64,000 nt of DNA from Neoarius graeffei (Eukaryota > Chordata > Actinopteri > Siluriformes > Ariidae): the NCBI RefSeq assembly GCF_027579695.1, contig NC_083589.1, positions 30,692,835 through 30,756,834 of the forward strand, given 5' to 3'. Positions 34,061-45,174 of the stretch are shown piece after piece. Position numbers and translations under genes: made by a program. Positions within the stretch are counted from its first letter, which is position 1; each line of letters opens with the position of its first letter. The notes beneath the pieces were generated by a model. It had not been told where the DNA came from. It saw only the letters and a program-made list of their open reading frames with translations, and searched no databases.

Positions 34061-34363
34061 GAGGCACTGGAGGCGTGTCAGACGCGTCTCAGTAAGCTGG
34101 AGTTGCAGCAGCAGCAACAACAGTTGGTGCAACTGGAGAGCGCAGATGCCAAAGTACTCCTGGGAAAGTGCATCAACATCATGTTGGCCATCGCCACAGT
34201 GATCCTGGTCTGCGTCTCCACGGCAGCCAAGTTCACAGCACCGCTACTGCGCAGCCGCCTGCACGTGCTCGCGACTTTGGTGTGCGTGTGTTTACTTGTG
34301 CTCGGCTGGAGCCACTGGGAGCATGTTCAGTGTGTGGTGGAGCAAATTCTTCTGACCAGATGA
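34061..34363 (+). CDS. tmcc3: TMCC3-like protein, last coding exon with two membrane helices
   Basis: Final coding exon. The acceptor is ctcatcgtag ending at 34060; the stop TGA is at 34361-34363. It starts EALEACQTRLSKLELQQQ, completes the coiled coil with a short glutamine run, and then gives two hydrophobic helices: one around INIMLAIATVILVCVS and one around LHVLATLVCVCLLVLGW, ending QILLTR. Two C-terminal helices joined by a short basic loop are the hallmark of TMCC proteins, which sit in the ER membrane. The VILVCVST-AKF run again favours TMCC3 over TMCC1/2, although the glutamine run resembles TMCC1/2, so a fish-specific paralogue is possible. Together the three exons give 1365 bases (454 residues plus stop), close to the human protein's length minus its short first exon. 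Confidence 0.93.
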   Translation, partial: EALEACQTRLSKLELQQQQQQLVQLESADAKVLLGKCINIMLAIATVILVCVSTAAKFTAPLLRSRLHVLATLVCVCLLVLGWSHWEHVQCVVEQILLTR

Positions 34364-34459
34364 AGATGTGTGCACGCGTGCGCGTTTTCACACTGTGACT
34401 GGGGACACTGTGACTTGGGAACATGGGCCAGGAGGAACTGTTTGGATTTTACCTTTAAG

Positions 34460-34535
<76 letters not shown>

Positions 34536-34670
34536 CAGGACTCTGTAGGTTTCCATCTCAGTATTCATATTGTATTGTTTGCTCTGGTTCATGCAACCCA
34601 ATCTCTTCCACACACATTTGCAGGAATTCATAGACGTCCAAAGGAACCTGAGTCCATAACTGCTGTCTAC
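34364..34670 (+). other. presumed start of tmcc3 3' UTR
   Basis: Sequence directly after the stop codon. It holds a long TG dinucleotide tract (34462-34521) followed by GA repeats, and ends at the hAT insertion at 34671. No convincing polyadenylation signal was placed; the AATAAA-like strings seen further on lie inside the hAT element. Confidence 0.4.
34462..34521. repeat. (TG)n microsatellite in presumed 3' UTR
   Basis: About 29 TG units followed by a short GA run, 100 bases after the tmcc3 stop codon. Confidence 0.98.
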
Positions 34671-36034
34671 TAGGCATGTAACGATTCACTCAATTCACCA
34701 TTCGATCCAATTCACGATGTCGGTTTCACGATTCAATTTTCCCAAGATATTTTGTAAATAAATAAGTTATTACCAAAAGGCAATATTTATTTTCCTATTC
34801 TTTATCAACTTAAATATTTTTGCTCAATAAAAAAAAAAATAAATCACATTTTTTTCATTTTCTTAATAACCAGCAACAATAATTTGCCCACATTTGTAAA
34901 GATTGGAAATATATATATGTGTTCTTTACCAGCTGGGAGGTCCGTATGGTGAAATACCGTGACCGAGGTCTTGAAAGTACTGAGCGAGGCCTCTGGGCCG
35001 AGGTCACGGTATTTCACCATACAGACCGACCTTAAGCTGGTAAATAATATATTTATTTTTTTCTTTACCAAATTCTAACAGAAAACGAGAGCGCCCGAAA
35101 GGGGAAACCGAGGTGAGCTGCCATTTTGAATCCTCATTCACGGCTGTAATGCAAATGGCTTCCTCCTCGGTATACAAGTGCACTTCCATGGCAGGAAAAA
35201 TAAAACTACATTTTGCCGCCTATGTAGTCCCCTATTTATACAAATGGGGGTCATTCAGGATTCAGCCATGTTTTTGCTCGGCGTTAGCAGCAGTTAGAGG
35301 TTTTTAGCTTTCTCCTGAAATGTTCTTTTATTTCTTCTTCCTCAGGGTAGTTAAACTCGCTTTCGCTGTGAACACTGTCGTTATCGCTATCCATGCTGTA
35401 AAATTAATGCTATTCTCCTGAGAAATGCGAAAATAAATGTTGACAAAAAATGCTACTATGTTTGTTGTGAACGAGCGAGTCGCCAGAGGTCCGTAACCGG
35501 GGTCCGTATCGTAGGATACGGACCCACTCGCCAGCCAATCAGAGCGCAGGATTTGATGGAAACTGGACCACGAAAAAACTAAAATGGCCTATTAAATATT
35601 AAAATATTAACTTTTTTTATTCAAAATGAAAAAAGTTAATTACAAATCGGCACTTTCTTAAACTTTTATGATTTTTTTTCCCCTACCTCCATTTGCTTCT
35701 CTTCTTAAGCTTTCAGCAGTCTGTAAAAACGGTGCTCGGAGTTCTTATTAAATCTATTTGTAGTCAATCACACACCACCTCTTTCCTATTTTAGATCTGT
35801 TTTTTTTTTTTTGTCATGCCACAAAAACACCTGTTACTTCCACCTCGGGTGAAGTCATGTGTATTCCTGCTAATTTACATTATTGCGCCCTCTGCTGCAC
35901 AAACAATGCAATTACATCCATGAAAATTTAAGATGAAGCCACGTGAGAATTGCGATTCATCATTTTATTCTAATTTGAATGGTCATAAATTTGTATCGCG
36001 ATTTACCGTTGTATGACGTATCGTTACATGCCTA
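34671..36034. mobile_element. hAT element (TAGGCATGTAACGAT), non-autonomous
   Basis: Ends TAGGCATGTAACGAT and ATCGTTACATGCCTA. Duplication CTGTCTAC (34663-34670) versus CTGTCTAA (36035-36042), 7 of 8. No transposase. Carries element Y copy 2. Confidence 0.9.
34926..35577. mobile_element. element Y copy 2, one end missing, inside hAT
   Basis: Starts CCAGCTGGGAGGTCCGTATG with the hairpin end, then matches copy 1 in reverse (CCAGCCAATCAGAGCGCAGG). The other inverted end is absent. Confidence 0.8.
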
Positions 36035-36042
36035 CTGTCTAA

Positions 36043-36696
36043 CGAGGTTAATACTCTTCTTATGACCACAATATGCAGCACAAAGCAGAAATAATTGGTT
36101 ACTTTTCAACGTTTGCCAGAATTTCTTCACTGTTCAATGTGAATTGGGAAGAGCTAACCTGAGAGATGGGTTAGATCAGCTTTACTCTCACCAGTCACAA
36201 GCAGTCTAGTGAATGAAAACAAATGTAGCAAGTGTAATCTACTGTGTTAAATCTGCAGTTGGGTAGGGTGCAGGGTTGATGTACAGGTCTTTAAGAATGA
36301 AGAATAAGGACATGCTCAGTCTGGCGATTCTCTGATCAGTGAATTAAGCGAGTGTTTGAACAGCATTTACACTTTTATCTGTTCAGCTTTAATACAACTC
36401 ACATTTGGCATCATGGAAACGTTAATAATTTAACACTCGGAGTTTGAAATGGAGTACGGTTAAGACGAGGAGAGGGATCTTTATTTATTTAATGAAATCA
36501 CTCCTGCATGGTAGATTCATTCAAACTCTGGCAGTGATCAGAAAGGATTGTTCTCACTGTCGAACTATTATATTGAGCTGGCGTTAATACATTCACTTGC
36601 ACCTCGTGTGCCAGCAGCGTTTGTCTCTTTCTGGTCCACTTTTGCTCTAGAGCAGGAATAAACCAAAGCTCAGCACACACCAGCTCTCTGAAATGC
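36043..36696. other. no gene recognised
   Basis: Non-coding between two hAT-type elements. Confidence 0.45.
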
Positions 36697-36701
36697 AGTG
36701 T

Positions 36702-38275
36702 CAGGGCTCGACATTAAATTTTAAACCCACTTGCCCTGGGGGCTAAATTTTCCACCCCTTCAAATATTATCACTTGCCCCCTATTTTGCAAGGACTACTT
36801 TTTTTGTTTTGTTTTAGGAAAACCATAGAAAAATTGTGAATTGCAACATAAAATGAAGATCACACATTGAGTTGAAGTTTGGTTATTGATTAAGTTTACT
36901 ATTAAGTTTGATTACTTTTTACTTGTAACGGACAATAACAATTTTATCCGAAATAGTTTCCCCTGCCTTAGTCGATTTATTTCCAGTTCACATGCATGCA
37001 GCTGTTGTAAAGTTCAGTGTGTTTGTGTAGAACTCTCTCAGACTGCAGGTTCATTACTCAATAATGTAGAAATCATAAAATAGAAATCTATAGCAAAGTT
37101 TGTATGAAGAAAACAATAGGGTGCCAAGACTTTTGAACAGTACTGTGTTTGTGAATATTTATATATCCGGGGGGGGGGTGTTATCATCCACCTCTAGGTT
37201 AAAAAAAAAAAAAAAACGCGCTGCGTCATGACAGGATAATGTTTAAGTTTAAAATTATTGTTTAATGTGTAGGTTGTGGGTGTTTTATACAGATCTGGCA
37301 ACCTGTAACTGACAGGTGGTCTGTCATGATGCAGACTTTTTTTTTTTTTAAAGAAACCTAGCAGTGGATGATGCAACATAAACAGATATATAAATATTTT
37401 GCACAGGACTGTGTTCCTCTGATAACAGAAACGAAGCTCCAGCTCTCTCTGCTCTTCATCTGTTCTGTTCTTTCAGGATTTATCGCACATGTCGCTCCTC
37501 GTTGAGTTTTTTTTGTTTTTGTTTTTGTTTTTTATATTCCCGAGTTGTTTGAAATCAATCTGGGTTTTCTGTGTCGAATAAGGAAGCGGCTTCATCTTTA
37601 AGAAGATCAAACACTTTCATGAAGGCGCTGACTCGAATGCGAGCAGGAAAAAAATGAGATTCTTAATCAAACTCTTCCATCCTCACTTCCGACTTTGTTT
37701 TTGTAAAATACATTTTAAATACAATCGTGAATTTCTCTGGAGTTTTCAGGCTGAGCTCCTCTCCTTGTATTCTTTAACCACTCATTTCCTCATTGTTCTT
37801 GAAGCATTTGCTTCGATTTGTGAACATTTCTCTTGATCGCGGGGAGACGGTAATGCCTTTTATCTAGTTCTCTGTTTGAACAAGCAAAAACTTCGCAAAA
37901 ATTCACCATATTGAAGACAGATTAAGCTGCTTGCATGAAAGACGGTGTCCGTCTGACCCCAGCTATAATTATCATGTGATGCGTGACGTCATGCACAAGG
38001 GGTCTATAAACAGTACGCGTACCATACTACAACAGCGGGGGGATAGAAAATAACTTGCAAAGCAGTAAATGAACCCAAGACTAAGAAAACAGCCAAGACA
38101 TAATGGCGGATATGTAGTGAAGGACGCGTTTAGGAACTGAAATAAAAGATCAAAAAGCTTAAATTTTGTGGTGCTAGTTCATAATATATGCTCATTCCAA
38201 CTTACCCGGTCGGGCATGTCGGGGACATATCCCACTTGCCCTGGGCAGTCGGGCAGTCCTTAATGTCGAGCCCTG
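36702..38275. mobile_element. hAT-type element with 5-bp duplication (CAGGGCTCGACATTAA)
   Basis: Inverted ends CAGGGCTCGACATTAA and TTAATGTCGAGCCCTG, perfect over 16. Flanking AGTGT at 36697-36701 and 38276-38280. Interior words ACTTGCCCTGGG are repeated inside both ends. No coding. It encloses a Tc1/mariner MITE fragment at about 37030-37145 (same tail as 19333-19811). Confidence 0.85.
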
Positions 38276-38893
38276 AGTGTGAGTGATGGTCAGATTCAAC
38301 TGTGCAAAGAAAGCAAACATGCTTTTGTGTGTTTTAGCCTGGAATAAGCAGTGGAAAGCTGAGCTATATAATATAATGAAATGTTTTTAAATGAAGGTTT
38401 TAAGGTTTATTTTTATACCTCTGTTATCCAGAAACTGTTTTGATGAGTCTGTGAATACAGTGATTGCTATCTCATGTGGTGTTTGTGTGTTCATCAGCTT
38501 CTATCTTTAAAAAGGTTCTAAAATAATGTTAACGATGCCTTCTTTCAGATTTGTAGGCCAAGAAAACCATATCACTCTTTGGTAATATTTTCTTTCCTTG
38601 ATGAATGATTGGTTACAATCCAGCTAATCTTTAATTTCAGACCTTCTCAGTCAGCTGGAGCAGATAAATAATCCAAAATTATTTTTTAATAAAATACATT
38701 TGGCGTCCATTTGGGGCGGCACGGTGGTGTAGTGGTTAGCCCTGTCGCCTCGCAGCAAGAAGGTTCTGGGTTCGTACCCAGTGGTCGACAGGGGCCTTTC
38801 TATATAGAATGTACATGTTCTCCCTGTGTCCGTGTGGGTTTCCTCTGGGTGCTCTGGTTTCTTCCCACAGTCCAAAGGCATGCAGTTAGGTCA

Positions 38894-39986
38894 AAAGTAG
38901 ACGGCTTTTTGATTTCATAAAATCCTGTGAAATTTAGTTCCGTCTGTAACATCTCACAAAAACCCAGGCCATTCTGTGGCTGGGAAGTTATTTAATTTGA
39001 GGGGATTCCCGAGCAAATGTGCATGAAATCGCTCACTTCGTGCAGTCAAGTAGACCGAGGAAGTCTGTGTGTGCATGCGTATGCTTACCTGAGTCATTGT
39101 CACCTTTAACTTTCGGATTTTACAGCAGCTGACGTCCACAGTGTTGCGTTACTGCCATCTACAGGTTTACTTTTGACCATGCACTGAGAGTTCCATCATT
39201 CTGTCACTAAACGAACAGCTGATCACACCGAGGTGCTCGCTGACCGCCGATATTTATTCATTTGGTCCTGTTTCTTTTCCTTTGTATATAACATAATGTC
39301 TTTTCTTCTCGCTTTCTGTTACTGTAGTCGGTCTTTCACGTTTCATTCGCACACTCTCATCCTCCATTTTTCTCTCCTGTTTCAAATTTATATCCCACAA
39401 TGCTTTGCGCGAACGGGGAAAGCCCACCATGTCATGCATGATGTAGCATTTTGAATTGGGTCATGGTGAAGCAGGAAAAAACAGCGGAGAATTTAGGGCC
39501 ATGTGGCTCTAAATACATTAACTGTTCTGTTAAGGGAAAAAAAAGTAATAAAATCGGAAGTCTGTGATTCGAATTCAGGTAGCACGGTGGTGTAGTGATT
39601 AGCGCTGTCGCCTCACAGCAAGAAGGTCCGGGTTCGAGCCCCGTGGCCGGCGAGGGCCTTTCTGTGCGGAGTTTGCATGTTCTCCCCGTGTCCGCGTGGG
39701 TTTCCTCCGGGTGCTCCGGTTTCCCCCACAGTCCAAAGACATGCAGGTTAGGTTAACTGGTGACTCTAAATTGACCGTAGGTGTGAATGTGAGTGTGAAT
39801 GGTTGTCTGTGTCTATGTGTCAGCCCTGTGATGACCTGGCGACTTGTCCAGGGTGTACCCTGCCTTTCGCCCGTAGTCAGCTGGGATAGGCTCCAGCTTG
39901 CCTGCGACCCTGTAGAAGGATAAAGCGGCTACAGATAATGAGATGAGATGAGATGAAACGTGAAAAATCTGAAAGGCAGTCTACCT
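38894..39986 (+). mobile_element. TTAA-type MITE S, copy 2, inserted in SINE e
   Basis: Left AAAAGTAGACGGCTTTTTGA (mutated AGCTAGACTGCC end) and right GAAAGGCAGTCTACC followed by TTAA (39987-39990); the left TTAA is TCAA. It aligns with copy 3 (44066-44871). SINE f lies inside and replaces about 75 bases. Confidence 0.85.
39578..39956 (+). mobile_element. tRNA-derived SINE copy f, inside MITE S
   Basis: Full-length body, GGTAGCACGGTGGTGTAGTG to GATGAGATGAGATG. No target duplication visible; the host MITE lacks the segment from TAGCTTTTGG to ACCTACAC, so insertion was accompanied or followed by a deletion. Confidence 0.92.
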
Positions 39987-40143
39987 TTAACTGGCTACTC
40001 TAAAGGTGTGAATTGTTGTTTCCCAAGCCCAGAAATGGGAGGGTTGCAACAGGAAGGGCATCTGGTGTAAAACTATGCTCCAATTAATTGATTCACATGG
40101 CAACAGTGCTGGACGAGGAAGAACAACATTTGGTGTCCATTTG

Positions 40144-40974
40144 TTTCTTTTAGTTTGACACTGGAGCTACTAGGCGAGATAACAAATAGTTGACCAAGAA
40201 AATTATTTCACCACATCTAGTTCTTCACGGCTACCTGGGTATCACTATTCACCTTCTCCAGTGAATAGTGGAGAAGGTAAGTCATCTTCTACACAGACTT
40301 ACTGATGTGATTTACTGTAACCTATAGGAACATGATGCACTTTTTTTTTCTTCTCATAAATACTGCTGTCATACAGCCATCTTTACCTGGAACCTTCTCA
40401 CTGAATTGTCGTCTGGTTGGTGCGGATTCTGAACAATAAGGTACTCTGGAAGTTATCGGGTGTTTACAGAACCTCGTTTACATACAGTACCAGTCATAAG
40501 TTTGGACACACCTTCTAATTCAAAAATTTTCCTTTATTTAGTCTAACTACCAGAGGTGCTGAGAGAGGTGACGGTGTCTTGAGGAACCAGACAGACCTTA
40601 GAACTGACTGGAAAAGTGTTCCGAGAAAGCTGTTGCATTCTCCAGTGGTGTGAAGGTGAATAGTGACACCCAGGTAGCCGTGAAGATTTCCTGAAGCGGC
40701 ACATCTTGAAATAACGTGGCTTATCGCTGTAGGCACTCGGCATCCAGGACGTCTATGGACCAGGGTGATGTTCACCAGCTGTTAAGTACAGGGGATCTCT
40801 GATCAACATGCTGCATGATTGAGATGGTTAATGTGCATACCTGGTGCCATTTTCACCTTAAGAGAGACCATATCATTGGCTGTGTGAGCACAGGTCTCGC
40901 TACATGGCTCAGTTTACCACTTGCATTGGGAAAAGGAGGCTTGGTTGGCAGTGGACAGCATGTAGCATAACCCT
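40144..40974. other. non-coding, with a Tc1 end fragment
   Basis: CAGTACCAGTCATAAGTTTG followed by GACACACCTTCTAATTC at 40485-40521 looks like one terminal repeat of another Tc1/mariner family; no matching right end found. CACCTTCTCCAGTGAATAG at 40250 forms a small inverted repeat with GTGGAGAAGG. Confidence 0.4.
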
Positions 40975-41197
40975 TTCAATGCCCTTGGACGAGTCATGTA
41001 CATCATGAAATCTTTTACCACTGTGCCTTATGACGTACGTTACTGGTCATAAACGCCTCCTTTTATGTACCTTACATGGCACATTACTTTTACTTCACAG
41101 TGGCACATATGAATGTCAATGCCTAAAACATTCTTCCGTCATAAGGCACAGCGGGAAAAGATTTCATGACGTACGTGACTCGTCCAAGGGCATTGAA
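40975..41197. mobile_element. 223-bp hairpin MITE (TCAATGCCCTTGGACGAGTC)
   Basis: About 58-base inverted ends with three or four mismatches: TCAATGCCCTTGGACGAGTC at the left and GACTCGTCCAAGGGCATTGA at the right, each continuing to GTGCCTTATGAC/GTCATAAGGCAC. Non-coding. Confidence 0.85.
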
Positions 41198-42277
41198 GGG
41201 GATAATGAGGGGAAAACCACTCAACCATGCTAGCAGCACGTAGCCAGAGACTCGCTGTTCAGCCAAATGGTGATGGATGCGAACTGTTCTGAGCAGGAAA
41301 TGCAGATTTAGAACCTGACCTGGTGGAAAATGGATGAAAGGAAACAACTCCAGTACCAGCGCTGCAAGTTAGAGGAATTGAGCAGATTTCTCAGGCTCAG
41401 TAGAGAACAGTGCAGGGTATTATGAGGGAAACCTACACGTAGTGGGCGATGTAGAATACCAGGAGGAGATCCAGTGGGAATATTGAACATCTAAGTTCAT
41501 AGAGATTAGAAGTAAACAGCGCTGTAAGTGAAAACTAATAAGACGAGCAGTGCTACTGGTTACCATGCAGTTCTGTCGTGTTTCATTAGCTCACAAAGTA
41601 AAAAACAAAACAAAACCACACGCTAAGGTAGAAGAGATGAGAGGAGGGTATTGCCAGCTTTGGAGAACACCTATTACCTTGATCAGAGGCAAATTTGGTG
41701 TAAGAAAAGAACAGTGGCAAGATTGTTGTATGACCACAGCGTTTACTGCAGGAGTGTAGATGAAAGCTGCAACATTTATTGCGGTAGCCATATTGCTACA
41801 CCAGACTGAGTTTTTCTTTCAAGTAAAACTCTGGGATTTTTTTTTTTAATTTAATTTTATTTTTAACCTGAGCCCTATTTTCCCATCTCTTTGGGTTGAA
41901 TCCAAATGAAACGATTGAAATCAGTCCAGTATTGAGTTAAATCCCAGAGGATTCCTTTTGTAAACATCAGAAAACAGCCCTGGTGCAACAATCGACTACG
42001 GGCACTGAATAGGTTTGCTGTGTCAGAGACCGGAAGAAGAGAACGGTTAAAACAATGACTGTAGAAAGAGTCATTTCCTATAGTTTCTTTAAAGTTAATG
42101 GGCACCCCAGGAATTACACACCTTCACGGGCTTTTTTTTTTTCTGTTTGTATTCACACCGCCAGTAGGAACGCTGAAGTGATGTAAGCCGGCTTGCTAGC
42201 TGGAAATGCTAGTAAAGATTTTTATATTTTGCTTGGATATGTCAGAATCATGCTCCATCATTTCCTCCATCATATAT
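41198..42277. other. no gene recognised
   Basis: Non-coding; no repeat delimited. Confidence 0.45.
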
Positions 42278-43226
42278 TAGTGCTGTCAAGCGATTAAAAT
42301 ATTTAATCGCGATTAATGTCGCGACAGTCATAGTTAACTCGCGATTAATCGCAATTTAATTGCACATTTTTGTCACATAAACCATTGTAATTCTCTTATC
42401 AGCATAAAAAAGTGAATGGGGTTGCTTTGTACCAATTTTTTATTTTTATTTTTTTTTATTACAAAGCATAACACGTCTTCACACAGCCACTGCAAAGTGA
42501 AACCTAAGCCGAGCACCGGCGCGGGGCTAGCAAGAGAACCATGAGTGAAATGATCTACTGTTTGAGTTAGTCTACAACTCTAATCAGAGAGATAGGTTAC
42601 ACAGTGACGGTAGGCTTGACATGCTTGATTATAATATAAAGTACACTATTATATTAACTTTAAGTTGTTCGCTGATAAATATTGCATTGAATCTGATCTT
42701 TACTGTTTCAGCTCACTTAACACATTTTGTACTTTTACACTTTCTGCCTGTTGATGCGTCGCGCTGTCCAATCAGAGGCGACCAAATTTGCATATTACAG
42801 GAAGGATTTCTGGGATAGCATTGAGTTTACAGTTCAGAGGGATCTGGCTTCTTTAGACGCTGTCTTCTTAAAACTGAATAAATATTTAAAAAGAGCCAAA
42901 TGAGCCAGTCTTTTGAACGGCTCTTTTCAAAGAACGGATCACAAAGATGCGGATCCCATCAAAGAGCCATAAATCCCATCTCTACTAGCGCGCCCTGCCC
43001 GCGCTGGTTCTTTGGGGGGGGGCAGAGGACTCTGGCTGTGTGTGGCGTGGCATTACAGTCTAGCTGCTATCGGTTTTCTAAGCAAAGTCTCTGTTCCAAG
43101 TTCCTGGCAGTTTCAAAAGCTTATGAAAAACCTACATCATGTCGGTGTTAATCTCGCGATAAAAAAATTATCGCCGTTAAAATTGAGTCAAGTTAACGCG
43201 TTAATAACGCGACATTTTTGACAGCA

Positions 43227-43229
<3 letters not shown>
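42278..43229. mobile_element. hAT MITE (TAGTGCTGTCAA)
   Basis: Ends TAGTGCTGTCAAGCGATTAA and TTTTTGACAGCACTA. AT-rich flanks TCATATAT and ATATATAT are compatible with an 8-bp duplication. The right flank is a (TA)n tract to 43262. No transposase. Confidence 0.85.

Positions 43230-43230
<1 letters not shown>

Positions 43231-43262
<32 letters not shown>
43231..43262. repeat. (TA)n microsatellite
   Basis: Uninterrupted TA dinucleotides abutting the hAT MITE end. Confidence 0.97.
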
Positions 43263-43263
<1 letters not shown>

Positions 43264-43679
43264 GCGTGCTCAATAAAGCCTGGACTTCACTGTTGGCCCA
43301 TTTGTCTGTTTTTTTCATTTTTTAACGCTAACATTAAGAGCTGTTGTTTACATGGCTAACGTCTTACACGGACTTTTAAAAAAAAATGCCGGTTGGTGGT
43401 GCTGCATTGGCTCGTGTTCGATGGATCAATGTACACTTGCATCACTCATGGTTCCTTTTGTGCCGGGAGAGTACCTACCCTCAAATTGGAGCTAAAAAAG
43501 TCCCTCAAAACAGAGTTCTGAGAACTATGATTTGTTCTCAGTTCCTGCATTAGGGACACTGGAAAAAGTTCTAAGAACTATGGAAAAGGTTCCTTCAGTC
43601 CAAAAGCACCTACTGAGGTAAAGACACAGGTGCATCTCTGTAGGGATCCTTTCCATGTTGTCAGACACTTATAATAACA

Positions 43680-43860
43680 TTATGAATTAATGTTACATTA
43701 CGTTTAATGGCCTTTAGCAGACACTCGTATCCAGAGCGACATACAATACCCCCAAAGCAGCCTGGGGAGCCCTGCTGAAGGGCACGTCAGCCATTCCTGC
43801 TGGTCCAGGGAATGGAACCGGTGACCTTTTGGTCCCAAAGCTGAGACTATCAGTGGTGAA
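43680..43860 (+). repeat. retroposon-like interspersed fragment
   Basis: TTTAGCAGACACTCGTATCC - AGAGCGACATACAA and GGAACCGGTGACCTTTTGG are words of a repeat frequent in fish genomes. Fragment without clear ends. Confidence 0.45.
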
Positions 43861-44065
43861 AACAAGTGCTTTACTTTGACACGGATGTTTGCCCCATAGA
43901 ACTACATTATATAGCCGTTTTGCGGTTGCCGGTTATAATGTTCGAACTCAATAGTGAACCTAATTCAATTGTTTTTGTCCATAGTAAATATTTGGACCAG
44001 AAGAGGTGGCAAAATAGGGACCAGGTTAAAAAAAAAAAAAAAAAAGCCCTGGAGTCTTCCTTTAA

Positions 44066-44871
44066 AGCTAGACTGCCTTTCGATTTCATAAAATCAGTGA
44101 AATTTAGTTCACTTTGAAATTTGGTCATTGTGATATGTTTATTTCTGTAATATCTCCAAAAAAAAAACCAGGTCATTCTGTGGCTGGGAAGTTATTTAAT
44201 TTGATGAGATTCCCGAGCAAATAATGTGCATGAAATCGCCCGCTTTGCGCAGTCGAGCAGACAGAGGAAGTCCTCGTGTGCATGCGCAGGTTTACCTCCT
44301 TTTTCTTCTTCTTTTGGGTTTTACGGCAGCTGGCACCCACAGTGTTGCATTACTGCCATCTACAGGTTTACCTTTGACTGTGCACTGACAGTTCCATCAT
44401 TCTGTCGCTAAACGAACAGCTGATCACACCGAGGTGCTCGCTGACCGCCAATATTTATTAGTTTGGTCCTGCCTTCCCTTTCCTTCGTATATAATATAAT
44501 GTCTTTTCTCACTTTCCGTTACTGTCGTCGGTCTTTCACATTTCATTTGCGCACACTCAACTTCCATTTTGCTTTCCTGTTTCAAATTTGTATCCCACAA
44601 TGCCTTGCACGAACAGGGAAAACCCACCACGTCATGCATGACGTAGTATCTTGAATTGGGTCACGGTGAAGCAGGAAAAAATAGTGGAGAATTTAGGGCC
44701 ATGTGACCCTAAATTCATTAATTGTATTATTTAAAAAAAATAATAATAATAATGAAATTGGAAGTCTGTGATTCGAGTTCAGTAGCTTTTGGTCCACTAA
44801 ACAAATATTTGGGTGTCAGGTCGAATTCTTTTTATGACCTACACTTGAAAAATCTGAAAGGCAGTCTAGCT
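44066..44871 (+). mobile_element. TTAA-type MITE S, copy 3 (complete)
   Basis: TTAA at 44062-44065 and 44872-44875. Inverted ends AGCTAGACTGCCTTTC and GAAAGGCAGTCTAGCT. Non-coding, 806 bp; reference copy for the two damaged ones. Confidence 0.9.
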
Positions 44872-44875
44872 TTAA

Positions 44876-45170
44876 ACATCTATTACTATATCTTGGCTAC
44901 AAGGACTTTGGCTTCGAAAATCCAAAAGTCCCTAAGTTTGTAATTATCGTTTCACTGCTGTTGTATAGGTTGTTTTATTTAAGAATGACATCTTAAAGAA
45001 GCAAACCAATGACACTCCACTTTGGATAAATAACAAAACCACATGTTTTTCCCCTTGCAAATGGAGGAAGGTGTTACTCCCAGAATCGTAACAGAAGCAG
45101 ATGTTGGTACACCAACAGACCTGAACTAAGGCTGCTTTTGTCTAGAAGAGCAAACACTCGCCCTGTAGCT
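44876..45170. other. no gene recognised
   Basis: Short non-coding gap between two TTAA elements. Confidence 0.4.
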
Positions 45171-45174
45171 TTAA

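Larger units (their letters stand above)
38714..40125 (+). mobile_element. SINE copy e, variant subfamily, split by MITE S copy 2
   Basis: Head GGGCGGCACGGTGGTGTAGT at 38714. The body stops at GCAGTTAGGTCAA (38893), the middle is MITE S, and the body resumes TTAACTGGCTACTCTAAAGG at 39987. It ends in a different tail (GGAAGGGCATCTGGTG, AAAACTATGCTCC). An 18-bp duplication ACATTTGG-C/T-GTCCATTTG at 38696-38713 and 40126-40143 encloses the whole. Confidence 0.9.

Noticed and set aside
31536..34521. CRISPR-like array or regulatory array at CA/TG repeats
   Set aside because: Simple dinucleotide microsatellites in a vertebrate genome.
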